Origin: Purshia tridentata
Taxonomy: Eukaryota; Streptophyta; Magnoliopsida; Rosales; Rosaceae
Reading direction: 5' to 3'
DNA length: 64,000 nucleotides
NCBI GenBank assembly: GCA_003254885.1
Contig: QANT01004022.1
Span: 62,001 to 126,000 of the forward strand
The notes under the pieces are model-generated. The model had not been told where the DNA came from. It did no database searches and saw only the letters and a program-made list of their open reading frames with translations. The translations under genes were made by a program, and so were the position numbers. Positions 1-12,519 of this stretch are shown here, piece after piece (position 1 is the first letter of the stretch; each line of letters opens with the position of its first letter).

Positions 1-187
1 AAAAATAGCACCATGAGATAACCTACGCAAATTATCTTATATATTATATACACAAAAAAGCCAAGTATACATAGAGTTACAACTCACAAGAAGGCTGCCC
101 AAGAATATGAACACAACATCTGCAGAGGATGAAACAACAGTGACCCTCGAAGGTGGGTTCTGTTCTGTTACTACTAAATTAGCAGGG
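1..187. other. 3' flank of the Vps62-family gene
   Basis: AT-rich sequence just downstream of the stop of the minus-strand Vps62-family gene. It probably holds that gene's 3' UTR. I see no other feature in it. Confidence 0.5.
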
Positions 188-3045
188 CTACCATCTTTCG
201 TCCCCCACCCAATTGTTCTTCTCCTTTGGTCCAGTGGGGCCTTCCTCCCCAGAAAGCTCAACTGGAAATTTATCAAAAATGTTCTCTACTGAATATCTAA
301 CCATCACCGGCAAAAAATTGATGATCTTATCCAGCTCAGTTCTTGAATTGTAGACGATTGTTGGACCCCACTCTCTCATAAAATTCAGCCAACCTGGCTC
401 AACAACAACCCCATCTCCAAGATACTCGGCTGCAACAATTTCAAATTGGACGCTTGAATCAACAGAGAAATTACTTCGATCAGCGTCATTCCTAATTCCA
501 ATCCCAAGCTTTGTTGATCCCTGAAGGTATGTCCCAGGATGAGGGTAGCTAGCATGTCCATTTTTTGATGAGTAGACAATAGCTCTATTCCCATTTATGT
601 ACTCCAAATGATATGGAGCTACCCATTCACCACCACTGTGCTGCGAGAAGTATATACAGCAAAGCTCTCCTGTAAAATTGCATATGCGGAGTGTGAAATG
701 CTCCCAGTCACCCACATGCTGTCCGATCTTGCTAAGAGGGATATCCATAAGTCCAAATTTGAGAGTGGCTGGTCCATTGAAGGGACAAAATACCCACATT
801 GCAATATCAGTAAAAGTACCACCAAGAGCTGGTTTCACATGAACATAAAGTTTTGCACTTTCCAAGTTTCCATGCTTTACCTTATCTCTTCGTTCATCAC
901 TCGGCAAGTCTATCCAAAACTCCCCGTCATTTGTCCCCCCACCAGGCAAATTTGAGCCACTTCCATCAATAGCTTCTCCCTCCAACACGCCCTTTTTGTA
1001 CAATACCGCTCCATTTTTGAAAAACCATGAAACAGAAGATGGCAAGTAGACCTCTTCTGGATGAAAGAAAACAGTGGGTCCATAATGATTGATAAGTGAA
1101 TGGATTTGATCGATATTTGGCATTCCAGGTAACTTAGGATTCAGATTCTTCAAGCATCCAATATGCAGATCCTCTCCAATGCTCCAGTAGCTACTGCAGA
1201 AAAATGTACCTACAGAAATCCCTTTTCCAAGCATTCCCCGGTGACGTGGTCTCGTACTCCAAACTTGAAAAGGAAGGTTTGGAAATGTTGTACCGGCGTT
1301 AAGGATTGTTCTGTAAGTTTCACATGAGTCAGTTAAATCAACTCGAACACACCTCACTTCATCCAACCCCGGTTTGTCAGGCTTACTGGTCACTAAAAAT
1401 CCCATTGCTTTGTAACCTTCAGGTGGCTGAGGTAGCCAAAAGTAGCCATATGCACCGTACTTCTCCTCACTCCCATCATCAGGGCTCCATACTAATGTGT
1501 AATCAAGTGGTTCTCGGAGAGCCGGTGACCCGACATGCTCCGAAACATCAGAATCTTCTGGCAAATCCACTTCTCTAACCACTAGAACAAAACCATGTAA
1601 AGGCTGATCGTTAGGTTGGCAATAGTGACCAATGCTATGGAATCCATCAGGTATTCCCACTGGCTTATAAAATGTAACACTTATTTTCTTGTCCTCTGAC
1701 AGAGTGCAGGCCCAGATGAACTCAAATCTGGTGATCTTGAAAACCTCTAATTCTCCAAGACTTATTTTTCCAGAAGCAAACCCTTCACCTGGGAAGGAAA
1801 TAACACTTATAATTTAGAAAAGTAATCCAATTTGTCATATCAAATAAATAACTGGAATCACAAGGGCTTTTTCAAACTTGGGTTCAGAAAATTCACTTCA
1901 GCATATGTTTTCATCATTCTCTACTATGTATATAGGCATCACTCCACCATAACTTGGGAAGTATGTATGGAAATATAAAAAACCCACCAAAAAACAAGAA
2001 GAAGTTCAAAATATGTTGTGGCACAACTAAAAAGCAGATTTCTAAGTCATATTTCATTGTTCAAGTAAAGGAAGAACAAATTAACCCCAAGTCCTGGAGC
2101 TTTGAAGTAAGAAATCATGCAAGATGACTATGATATTTTGGAAAAACTCTCAAGAGAAATAATGAAACAATTTTCAACCGATGTGAAGTTAAACCATGCC
2201 TAGAGTCCCAGAAGTACATTCTTTTGCCACGCATCATATGTGATACAACTCATCCCCAGTCTAAAGAATTGATCAATGGACATGCTCTTTGCACCAAAAT
2301 CCACACTTCTGGTAAAGAACTGAGCCACCAGAGCACCATAGTTAAGTAAACGCATTTGTGATTGAACCACAAAATGACGAAGTTCGACATGTTTTATCAA
2401 CCTGGCCAACCATAGAGCAGCCTGCCGAGGCAACAAAGTTACCAGAAGATACAGAATTGCATATACAGACATAACAGAGGTTGATGATGATGAACTGCAC
2501 ATATTGCAATTTGCATATCATCATTCAAACAACCAATGGAACTTCATAATGATTCCAAAAATATCACTTTGGCAGAGAAAATAAAATTAACAATATAAAT
2601 ATTTCGGTAGAAACACTGACCATATAGATTACCCAGAAGCACGGATTGGTAAGTGCAATAACAGAAAGAAGTTTATCTTATTTTATTTTTCAGACAAAAA
2701 ACGCAGTTAAAGTTTTCTTAAAAAAGAATGGTCATAATTGATGATCCCTTTAACAACCTAGACACATCCATATATGGAAAAAGGCAAACTTATAAATACT
2801 TGATTGCATTCAGCACAATCCACAAACCCATCAACCAAAAATCCATGAGCAATCTAAATACTAATAAAAAACGAAATTTTAATTAACAAAAAAAAGGCCA
2901 ACAAGATACAAAGATCAAAGCTTTGCACAGAAATCTTCATACCTGGAGGCCATTTGGGAGTGGGAGCAGGCAGAGAGAAGGGTTCAGGCTCTGGTGGGTA
3001 TAAATCTGTGAGTGTATTCCAATAGAAGCATTCGCACCCAAACAT
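188..3045 (-). CDS. Vps62 / DUF946 family protein
   Basis: There are two exons, 3045..2943 and 1788..188, giving about 567 residues. The donor (CCAG|GTATG) and acceptor (CCCAG|GTGAAGG) keep frame. The protein starts [14 protein letters not shown], runs into a proline-rich stretch ending PTPKWPPG, and continues with [14 protein letters not shown], the usual opening of the plant DUF946 family. Further family marks are [16 protein letters not shown], the central [11 protein letters not shown] and [15 protein letters not shown]. The length matches plant homologues. The family is named after yeast Vps62, but its biochemical role in plants is unknown, so no function is assigned. No signal peptide or membrane segment is evident. 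The 1.15 kb intron holds no convincing exon. Confidence 0.9.
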
Positions 3046-3506
3046 TGTTCGCCCAAAACTCTCTCAGGGTATCACATAAACAACAAGGGTCTGGCTCTGA
3101 GTCTCTGATACTATGATTCTGAAACTGATACATGGATTACTATATTATTTGAGAGCGAAAAATCATTTTAGTGGGTCCTCCTCCCACAATGCGCAATTAT
3201 ATAACCCCAATAATGAATAATGATGATGGTGATGGTGAGGTGATCTGTAGGGCAACACTTTGAAGAATCTTGTGGTAGAAGAAAAATAGACTTCTCACCG
3301 AGCTTGTAGTAGAGAGATTGATTTTGAGTTTCGTTAGGACACAATTTGAGAAATGAAAGTGATCTTTGATCAGACTACAAAAAAAGGACCCTAAAATTTG
3401 GTTCTTTTGTATGGATGCTAGAGACCATTGAGGGAGAAAGAGTCTGAATTTTGGGCCTGAAATTCTGGACCTGGCAATGTCAGCCCAGTTAACTACTTAC
3501 TTGTGT

Positions 3507-3827
3507 TTGGTTAACTACTTTAAACTCACTTATGAACAAAAATTAATCGAATAAAAAAAGGTTAATTGACTTTAAATACCAAATTTCAATAATTTTTTAG
3601 TTTAGGTACCAAAATTTAATAGCATTTTAGATTAGGTACTAGTTGAAAAGTCAAACATAATAATATAGTAAAGGGCACTATAATTCACAAATATAACATC
3701 ACATGCCACTACAATAAAAAATATATATATATATTATATCCATACTATTATATTAATTTATATTATATTGTATTAATTGGTTAACTACTTTAAACTCACT
3801 TATGAACAAAATTAATCGAATAAAAAA
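3507..3827. repeat. 50 bp direct repeat flanking a repeat fragment
   Basis: Positions 3507-3558 and 3777-3827 are nearly identical, differing by one A in a homopolymer. Both contain TTGGTTAACTACTTTAAACT and end TTAATCGAATAAAAAA. They flank the 219 bp repeat fragment exactly. This is far longer than a normal transposon target-site duplication. Confidence 0.85.
3558..3776 (-). repeat. Truncated copy of a dispersed repeat
   Basis: This 219 bp segment is the reverse complement of about 31085-31298, at roughly 85-90% identity by eye. Shared anchors include TTTAAATACCAAATTT, AATAGCATTTTAGATTA, ACTAGTTGAAAAGT and ATGCCACTACAATAAAA. It corresponds to the terminal part of the older element around 29191-31298. 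It looks like a broken, non-coding DNA-element fragment. Confidence 0.75.
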
Positions 3828-4935
3828 TTGTTTAATTATTAAATTGTGAATTATGAGTCAGAAAAAATCTCGATCTTAAAATAAGTCAACTTGAACACGG
3901 CACAAAGCGCAAAGGGACACGTTTTTCGATCAAATGCGACCATTGAAATTCTTTGGCTGTGGCCTGAATGTTGCTCTCTGGAGCTTGTGGTGCATAAGAT
4001 TAATGCATATGGTTGGTCACGGCAAAGGCATTGGTCCCATAATTCATCAGAGTCCAAAGTCCATACAAACAAAAATTCCTGCCACGTGTACGGCTTTAAA
4101 AGCTTGTACAAAGCACATGTGTTTCAACTTCTTAGACTTCATCATTCAACATTGGGTTCTTTTTTTAGTACCCGGCAGCTTCTCAGAAGGACAGGCCAAG
4201 TAGCCTCGTAATTTTGTTTCCATTTCACTATCTTTCTTTTGTAATGATAGAAGAAACAAATTGAGTTAATGAATTATTTTCTATCACATCACCACCCCAT
4301 TTCTTTAAATTATATTTCTTTTATTTCTCTTCTCTCTTTATCATACTAATAGTCTAATAGACAAAATTTGTCCTTTTTTCTAAGTTATTAACATTTTGTA
4401 CCATGGAAATTAAGAGCATGGTTTTAATGACATAATAATGCTTCATAAATCGATGATATGATGGTAGGTGACAAATGAACAAGTCACATTAAAATTTGGC
4501 TCTTAATTAAAATGGTTAATTAAATATAAACTTTATATAAGGAATTGTACGTGTTAGCATGATAAATAAAATTGGACGATAAAAATTTTGAATTCAAAAT
4601 CATTGAAATTATAACTCTATATCATATTAGATAATCACTAAATTTTAAATTGTCAAAAAATAAATCTAACATATATATCAAGCTAGCTAATCTGAATTAT
4701 GTTGACCTACCCTACACGCTTACTGCCGATGGTACCGAGATATTACTGGTTGTGGTCTAGTGGCTTCCATTGACTATTCAAAAGGTTGGTAAAAGCTTTC
4801 AACGAACAGAGCATATGAATATAATTAATACACCACATCATCATGCACGAGCACGACGCAGCTTTCAGTTTCATTAGGTTCCAGTGAGATGGTGAGCTTT
4901 CCCATCATTTTCCAGCCCATTTTAAGTTTTATAAC

Positions 4936-5150
4936 AAAACAACAAGTCGGTCCTTTTTGCTACCAGTTGTATTGTATTATGTCTAACCCTTATTCTCAAC
5001 CATTCAAATAATATCATAGATTTTTTTTTTTTTTAACAAAAAAAAACAACAAGTCGGTCCTTTTTGCTACCAGTTGTATTATGTCTAACCCTTATTCTCA
5101 ACCATTCAAATAATATCATAGATATTTTTATTTTTTTTAACAAAAAACAA
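4936..5150. repeat. Tandem duplication, period about 107 bp
   Basis: Two adjacent copies begin AACAACAAGTCGGTCCTTTT, the second about 107 bp after the first (AACAAGTCGG at 4941 and 5048). Both run through CCATTCAAATAATATCATAG into a T-rich tract. The first copy carries an extra TTGTA and its T tract differs in length. Identity is otherwise near complete, so the duplication is recent. Confidence 0.9.
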
Positions 5151-5747
5151 AAAGGAATCAAACTCAATAAGAAACACATGTCTAGCTGTCCCCTTATAAG
5201 AAGGGCCAGCTTTTCCAGAAGACTCAATAATAACTCAGTTCTTTGAAAAATCTTTGTCCTTTTGGGGTTTCGGAGTCTCTGGAATCCAAAAAGTGGTATG
5301 TACTTTGTTCCTCTTCTCCTTCCTCCTTTTTCTGAAAGCACATTCATGTCAAGCTAATCAAATGCCTGTAAACCTGTTCTTCATGGGAGTGCTTTTTAAT
5401 TTTTTTAATTTAATCTTTTTCTTTTTGTTCAAAGGATCCATTGTTTTGAACAAGAATGTTACATACCCTTGCATATAATGTGTGTGTGTGTTTGTAGCCA
5501 AATTCTCTGAACATAGCACTATGGTGTCTGCAAATGCATAAATTGACGTCAGAGATTTAGGACTTGTAAACTTTCTGCAGTGAACTTGAATCCTTATAAT
5601 TTAGACCTTAGAGAGGTCACATTTTCATTCCAATCCCATTAGGTTTTTCTTATTTTCTTTGTATTTGTACCAACTCATATTTATTATGCTGTACTGTACA
5701 GAATTTCATCCACAGAACAAAAGCTATCTATCTTCAAAGGACAAATC

Positions 5748-7092
5748 ATGTTGCTGAGGAGCTCATCAACACCAGTTATTGGGTCTCTCCTTTCATCCTT
5801 CCCAGACAGTACTCCCAAGAACATCAGCAGTCACTGTGAACCCAAACCATCCTCCATCCACCACACTCCAAGCAAATTCTCATTCCACCAATCTGGGCCT
5901 CTCAGTATCTCACACAATTCCCCAATCTCTCCCTCCATTGATTTCGACCGGTATTCGTTGAAGGGATTTCGAAGGGCTCAGTCTGATGGGAACTTGGAGG
6001 GACTAGCCTATGCCTCTTGTGAAAATGATGATCAGTTATGTGAGTTAAGCCAACCCAAGAAGTTTTCACGAAGATCCAAGTACATTACGTTACAAACTAT
6101 ACCATCTTTTTCGTTCCATAACGGAGGAGCTGAAGATTGGAATGAAGATGAAGAGAGTGATATGGAATATGATGAAGAGGAAGAAGAAGAGTTGGAGGAA
6201 GATGCAGAGCAGCTGCAGAGTGATGCAAGATTTGTTGAGAGAACCATGGCTATGGAAGGTGATTATGTTGGTTTACAGGATCAGATGAAGAACATGAGCT
6301 TAAGTGAGGAGGTGAAGTTTATGGATAAAATGTGGAGTGGGGGTTTTGAAAAAGAAAGAAAGGAGCTAGCTAGTCAAGAAATGCATCTTGCAAGGGGGCT
6401 TGGAATTGGCGGCGGCGGACGTGGCCGTGGTGGTGGAGAGGGTAATTGGGGAGTAGGCTCTGGTGGTGGGGATGGAGGAGACAAGAAGCATGGGGTTGAG
6501 GAGCATTACAAGAAGATGGTCCAGGAAAATCCTGGCAACCCTTTGTTTCTCAGAAATTATGCTAAATTTCTATATCAGGTGAGCCTGTTTTTCTTCTATA
6601 ACCTTGTGTGTGTGAATTATATTTCTTGTTGTACTGAGGATCTGACTCGTAATTTATTGCTTTTTTCAGTCTAAGAAAGACCTTCATGGAGCAGAGGCAT
6701 ACTACTCTCGTGCCATTCTAGCAGATCCTAATGATGGTGATATTATGGCACAATATGCTAGCATAATATGGGAGCTGCGCCATGACCAAGATAGAGCCTC
6801 AAGTTACTATGAACGAGCAGTCCAAGCTGCACCTCAAGATAGGTACGTGACTCCTCATGTGTACATCAAACATGTTTGAAACAAACAGTTAAATGCTATG
6901 TAAGAATTTCAGAGAGTTTGACATGACTTTCCATTCTTGAATTTCAGCCATGTCCATGCATTATATGCTAGTTTCCTCTGGGAAACGGAGGAAGACGAAG
7001 ATGAAGATGCGGATGAAGCTAGCACGACAAAAGATCTTGATGCCATGCAGCCGTATCATCATCAAGGAATCATGACTTCTGCAAGTGCCTAA
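5748..7092 (+). CDS. TPR-like superfamily protein
   Basis: Three exons, 5748..6578, 6670..6842 and 6948..7092, give about 382 residues with frame kept at both junctions. The N-terminal half is low complexity: a serine-rich region, then a strongly acidic run of Asp/Glu at about residues 142-158, then a glycine/arginine-rich stretch at about 223-245. The conserved C-terminal part starts near EEHYKKMVQENPGNP and continues through NYAKFLYQ, KKDLHGAEAYYSRAI and QYASIIWELRHD to YYERAVQAAPQDS and HVHALYASFLWE. This is the repeated helix-pair pattern of the plant TPR-like family. Its members are poorly characterised and often stress responsive. The role here is unknown. Confidence 0.88.
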
Positions 7093-7845
7093 ATTATTTT
7101 TGTAAGAAAAATTGTTATGATGGTGATTGGGTTGTAAATATATGACGGTGCTGCATATGTGGCCATGATTTGAGAGAGGGCAATTTTCAGTAGGTGATGC
7201 CATTTTAGATGAAAACAGAGCTGAACAATAAGAGTAGACATTACACTAACCATTTGAGAAGCAATGATTTAGAACTTTATGTAGTAGCCTATTTATAAAT
7301 GTGTATCTCACATATTTTAATGGTTTAAGATTTAATGGTCCGATGGGGTTCCTGTGCATAGTATAAGCAAATCAAGCAATTCTTTCTTGCCGTCATCCTT
7401 TTATTTTTTTCCTTAAGGTGGAGACAATAGGCTTACTATGAGCCTAGAAGCAAAAGGCTAAAAGCAATATTAAAAACCCTTCAAATTTAAGGAGCGAGAA
7501 TCCAGAAAAACAAAAATAGATATATCCAAAATTAGAAACACAAACATCTTATCACATTCCCTCACAACTTCGGGCTTGAAAGGCCCAAAATTTCCCCACT
7601 TGAATTGCATGATAAAAACCATCCAAGGGGAGAGAAAACATATACCAGAAAAAGAGACTGAAGTTCAAATAAACTTTTCAGTTCATGTGAAATGACACTC
7701 AACAAGTACAAATACAACTTCATGAAACCATCTAGAGGAAAATATTAGACCTGGAATCTGCACCTTGAACAACTTTCCATCACCCTCACATAAATGTCCC
7801 GTGAATATTTTCTGCCTGTGGGGACATAACTTCCAGAATCCTGTC
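7093..7845. other. Spacer between convergent genes
   Basis: This stretch lies between the stop codons of the TPR-like gene (+) and the G3BP-like gene (-), so it should hold both 3' UTRs. It is AT-rich. I see no further gene in it. Confidence 0.6.
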
Positions 7846-10800
7846 TTATCGTGTACCACGCTGGTGGAAACCATTGCCTCTCGGTCTGCTGTAATCACCA
7901 CCATCCTGGTAACTACCCCTGCCCACACTCCGACCACCAAAGCGTCCCCTTGTGGCTTCAGTTTGGTAACTCCCTCGGCCTCTTCCTCTTCCTGATCGAA
8001 AAATTCAAATGCATGTTCAATAATTGACTACATATTTTCAGTGCTGGTTATGCCAATTTTAATTACTTAATCATCATTCCTATAAATACAATACCACATT
8101 TGCTGAACAAAACTCATCAAAGACAGATTTTTATGTACTTCCAAGAGGCATGCAAATTTTAAGAACCAACTCATATAGGCATCGTCTAAAAGCATGAGAA
8201 TTTTCTGCATCAAAGATATTAATAAAAGGATAATGAAATTAGGCACATACTTCCTCCTCGAGCAGCACCACTGCTGTTTGGTCTCCGCTCCTCAATGTAA
8301 ACTTGCCTTCCAGCCAACTGAATTGGCGAAGCCTAGAGTGGGGAAAAACATCTTTCAGGCCATGCCAATGTTACACAGCATATAAATTTAATAAGAACTA
8401 TAATAAATCATATTAAAATGAGCGAAACAGAAATACAATAGCACCATCCATATTAAAATGAGCTAAGCCAAAATCCAAAAGCTGAGAGACTTTCACTTAA
8501 TTCCATGAACATCGAAAAGCTAAAGCAAATAACTCAATGATTCAAAGAATAGAGAAGAGTTCAAACCCTGAGTGCATTGTGCACGCCAAGAATGTCTTCA
8601 AATTCAACAAAAGCATAGCAGACTCCAATTTCCTGCATGCACCAATCTCTACTTCAGCTTCTTTCAAGTTGATAGATAATAAAACCAAGTACAAAAACAA
8701 ACTCACCTTGCGAGCCCGAACAAAGACCCCATCAGGTCTAATTTGACCAAAGCTCTTAAACTCCTGCTCGATCTCTTCTTCAGTAACTGTAGGAGGCAAG
8801 TTTCTTACATAGACAGATTTCAGTTCACCTGGAACAATGATTTAAAATGAGGTTCGTCTAAAAAATGCTTAAACGTAATGGATTATATTTAAAGGTCTTC
8901 ATTCCCCGAGTCTCAAAAATACAGCAGTAAATTCCCAATTATGAAACTACAACACATTCACATACCTAAGAAACTAACCATTCCTAAATTCCTCATGCAT
9001 GTTGATCTCACCAGCCAACTTCTCATATAAAAAACAATATCAGGAATCTTTTACATATAATTTACTGTAGAAATTAATTGCATGGTCTTTACAGCAGTTA
9101 CATTCTGATAAAAAGAAAATAATCTCTTAAATTTCCCCAGAATCAACATATAGAAGAATGCAATAGAACCAGGAGGAACAAACCGCACAGTCAAAAAATT
9201 GACAATGACAATGATAAATTGTATTCTATGATGTCATAATGCATTAAAGTATGGTTCAAAAAGGCAACCTTCTTCCTCTACAGCGTAACCTTCCTCTGCT
9301 GCTTCTACCCCAGATTCAGGGACAAATGATGGAGCAGAGTTTGATTGTTCAACAGCAGGCTGAGGTGTGTAATTCCACTCAGAAGTAGTTTGAGCACTTC
9401 TATAATAAGATTGTGTAGTTACTGCCGGTGCAGACGGCTCTTTAGCAACTCGCAACTATTATTTTCCAAAAATACAGTCAACAAATAAGAGAAGATAGAT
9501 AAGAGAACAGAATAGTGGTGCACAACTGCAGTACAGTAAAAGTGGATGCCTGCCAATGCACAAGCAAAATCACGCACTCCAAGGTGCAAAACAAGAAAAC
9601 ATATACATGCTCACACACAAGTAATAGAAGAACTTGGGTTTAGGTGCATACTATAGAAGCCCAAGTTTTCTTTTGAGGCTCTCCCACTGGTTCCTCCACA
9701 GCAGCAGCAGGCATGTCTTGCACAGTGTTTACCACACTTTGAAATGAAGCATAAGTGTCCTCCTGAGGAGTTTCCTCCACCACAACTTCAGCCTCAGGTT
9801 CTTGATGCACCTGTTGCTCTGGAAGACTATACTTATCAACTGGATCGTCTTCTATATCAACAGAGTTTACATACGCCTCTTCCTCCAAAACATAGTCAGA
9901 AACTGTAAAAAACACTGAGTTATATCCAATATGTATGGGCAAAAAGTTATACTACAAACTAATCCTCAACATCATTTCAATGGTGGATAGAGAGAACATT
10001 TCTCCAAATTAATAAAGGATTTCAAGATTTCAACTAATGACACATGGATGCATACCTTCACACAATAAACAGCCAAAAAAATTAAAAGCAAGCAACACAG
10101 GCATACAGTTAAGGTAATAGGAACCAAAATGAAAATCATAACATGCACAAAAGCATGCACATCTTGTATTTATAAAGAAAATGGTTAAGCATGAGAACCC
10201 AATGCCAACAATAGCTCAATAAAGAAAAAAAAATCCAAAATAGCGATTAATACATGTTAATAGTACAGCATCACAGTACCTGGTGGCTCTGGAAGAGGGC
10301 TAGAAGCACTTAGTTGCTCATCAAATTTGGCTTCTGACATTATGGGCGCAGGATGTTGTGAAAATCCTCCATCATCAATGAACTGAAAGATATCGTTGAG
10401 AACAAAGTAACCTGTATCCTGAGGAGCGAGAAAGAATGTCTGGACAAATTTCCTCCTACCACTGAATTCCTTCGTTTTAACAGAACCTGAAACCATCACA
10501 AGAATACCTCCATCCCAAGAATCGATAGAATTGATTGTCTTGATCTCAATTGAAGTAAAATTTAGTGACGTTATGATCGTATGAATTTGCTGCAGAGGGG
10601 AAAAAATATGACTTAGTAGGGGCATAAAGAAAACCAAAAGAGCCTCAAAATAGTCTACTTTGGAATGCAAATGATAAACATGCACATGTGCATGAATGCA
10701 CAAACAGACACTTGGTTTAAGAACCATATATTGAAAACCTGACAGAATTCTCCAAACAACAGGAGCATGTCAGTTGAACTCATTTTCCATCCTAAATACT

Positions 10801-11194
10801 CAAATTGAAGATTTCAAAGTAATAAGTACTTATTATTTGAAGCAGTATCAATTCGCCTGTTAAATGAAACCAAATAAAAATAGCTGAGCAAGCAAACTCA
10901 ATTTCATTACCAGCATTTCGGAAGCAGAGTCGGTGGAATCACCATCGACCCGAATCATGGAGCTGCCATCAGAGTAGAACTGGTGAACAAGATCGGGATT
11001 CTGTTGAAGAACCTTATAGTACTGCCCCACAAAGTACGACCCAACCTGCAAACCCCCAAACCACACATTTAACACCCACATCAAAGAAAAATACACACAC
11101 ACATATACGTATATAAATAAATATATACTTGAAGACTTCAAATTTGAATCTTGACCTGAACAGCACTAACAGGACCAGGATAAGAACTCGCCAT
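7846..11194 (-). CDS. G3BP-like protein (NTF2 domain plus RRM)
   Basis: Nine exons in transcript order: 11194..11156, 11045..10911, 10589..10280, 9902..9652, 9455..9269, 8828..8707, 8632..8567, 8332..8251 and 7991..7846. The sum is 1338 nt, or 445 residues, in frame throughout. Residues of about 14-135 form an NTF2 fold (VGSYFVGQYYKVLQQNPDLV; YFVLNDIFQFIDDGG). Next comes a long acidic, Glu/Val/Pro-rich linker. An RRM follows at about 311-385, with RNP2-like SVYVRNL and RNP1-like CYAFVEFED. The tail is Arg/Gly-rich (RGRGRGSYQ, RGRFGGR). This is the Ras-GAP SH3-binding protein (G3BP) architecture, which in animals and plants nucleates stress granules and binds RNA. It should act in the cytoplasm. 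That function is inferred from the family. Confidence 0.93.
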
Positions 11195-12519
11195 TGCCTC
11201 CTCTCACCAGCAAAGCATGCACTGGACGGTGGAGTTTTTGTGTATATATTCTGTATAAAAAACCCTAACTCACTGAACTGTCTACACTGATCAGCCACAG
11301 ATCCACACACACAGGCAAAATTATATGCGAACCCTAAACGCAAGGCTTACGGCACCTTGGGGATTCTTCGTTCTCTGCTCGACGAAGAGGGCGAAAGTTA
11401 AAAAGCAGAGCTCAAAATGGCGAAGAATCTCCGAGAAAGGAAACGAGACAGCTTAGCTTAAAGAGCGAGAGAAGGGCCTTGTATGCTCCACAGGGTTCTG
11501 CAACTTAGCTAATTTTAAAGGGTTTTGCTGCGGAAAATCTCAGCCGTCGGATTAAAGAAGGGGCTCATCGATCCAATTCGTAAGCGCGACCGTTGATCTT
11601 AACCGAGGAACGTGGCGTATGGATATAAAAGTATAAATATCAACGAAGGTGATGGTTATATTTTACCAAATGGACGGCTGAGATTATTCTATGAAGGGGT
11701 GTCCAAAGGCGCATGGTAATGGAGTTTCAGTGTCTGAGTGAAAAATCTTTGGTAGGTAGGTATTGTGTACTTTGTTTGCCCAATTAGGGATCAAGTCATG
11801 TGTTTGACAGAAAGCGAAACAAGGACACAACTGGTTCAAGGTCATTGCCAAACAAAGAACAAGGAAGGATGGATGGAAAATTGGAACTCATTCTAATTGC
11901 TATAAGAAGGTCACTGTCTCTGTCACCCATTACGTGGGGGATGCAACAAGGTAAAAAGAAATTTGCTTTCAAAGAGGAATGAAACTGCTAATTCAAGAAT
12001 ATATTCTAAAACTTTTTAAATTTTACAAACAAAAAAACAATTAAATACAGTGATAATTTATTGAAATGACCCCTTAACATTCAAGATTTGAGTTCCAAAA
12101 GTAATTTGCGAGATTTCAAGGCTTAAACTATAGCGTAGAAAGATTCGTAGGTTTCAGCTCACATGAACTTGTATGCAGAACCACCGCCATTCAAAAGATT
12201 AAGCTATTGATGATGATGATGATGATGCGGATGATAGTGTTGAATTTACTTTAAAGCAAAAATTATAAGCATTTATGAAGATCGAGAAATTTCTCCATGA
12301 ATACATATTATAAAAGAAATTACAATATCTAAAATACATTTGCCACTGACTGACTAAAACTGATCACTAACTCCTCTGTGTCTCCTCAAAAATCTTTGTT
12401 AGCTACAAACCAACATTACCAAAAAGAAGAAAGGTAAAAAGGTCATTATCAGTCGGGTTCTGTAAGAAAGAAGAAATTAGATTACATAGGCAAAATATAG
12501 CAGAGCTAGTCCTGCCACC
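11195..12519. other. G3BP promoter and PRP39 3' flank
   Basis: Both neighbouring genes are on the minus strand, so this stretch holds the G3BP-like leader and promoter (left part) and the PRP39 3' UTR (right end). A short TGA trinucleotide run lies at 12208-12226. The small open frame at 11800-11982 shows no family likeness. Confidence 0.55.
11257..11338. promoter_or_regulatory. Two telo-box-like motifs upstream of the G3BP-like gene
   Basis: AAAAACCCTAACT near 11257-11269 and AACCCTAAA near 11330-11338 lie 65-145 bp upstream of the start codon. AAACCCTAA telo-boxes are known in plant promoters of translation and RNA-related genes. Here they may lie in the leader. Motif presence is seen; function is inferred. 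Confidence 0.35.

Larger units (their letters stand above)
3046..5747. other. Intergenic spacer with repeat fragments
   Basis: The spacer lies between two divergent genes, so it should hold both promoters: the Vps62-family promoter at about 3046-3400 and the TPR-gene leader at about 5400-5747. In between are a truncated repeat flanked by direct repeats (3507-3827), a TA run near 3720, AT-rich sequence, and a 107 bp tandem duplication (4936-5150). Open frames on both strands around 3850-4210 have no recognisable protein content and lack splice context. Confidence 0.6.

Noticed and set aside
2200-2524. Open frames on the minus strand inside the Vps62-family intron
   Set aside because: No recognisable protein content, and no splice sites join them in frame to the flanking exons.
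3851-4211. Overlapping open frames on both strands
   Set aside because: They overlap each other in several frames, have no family likeness, and lie in repeat-rich spacer.
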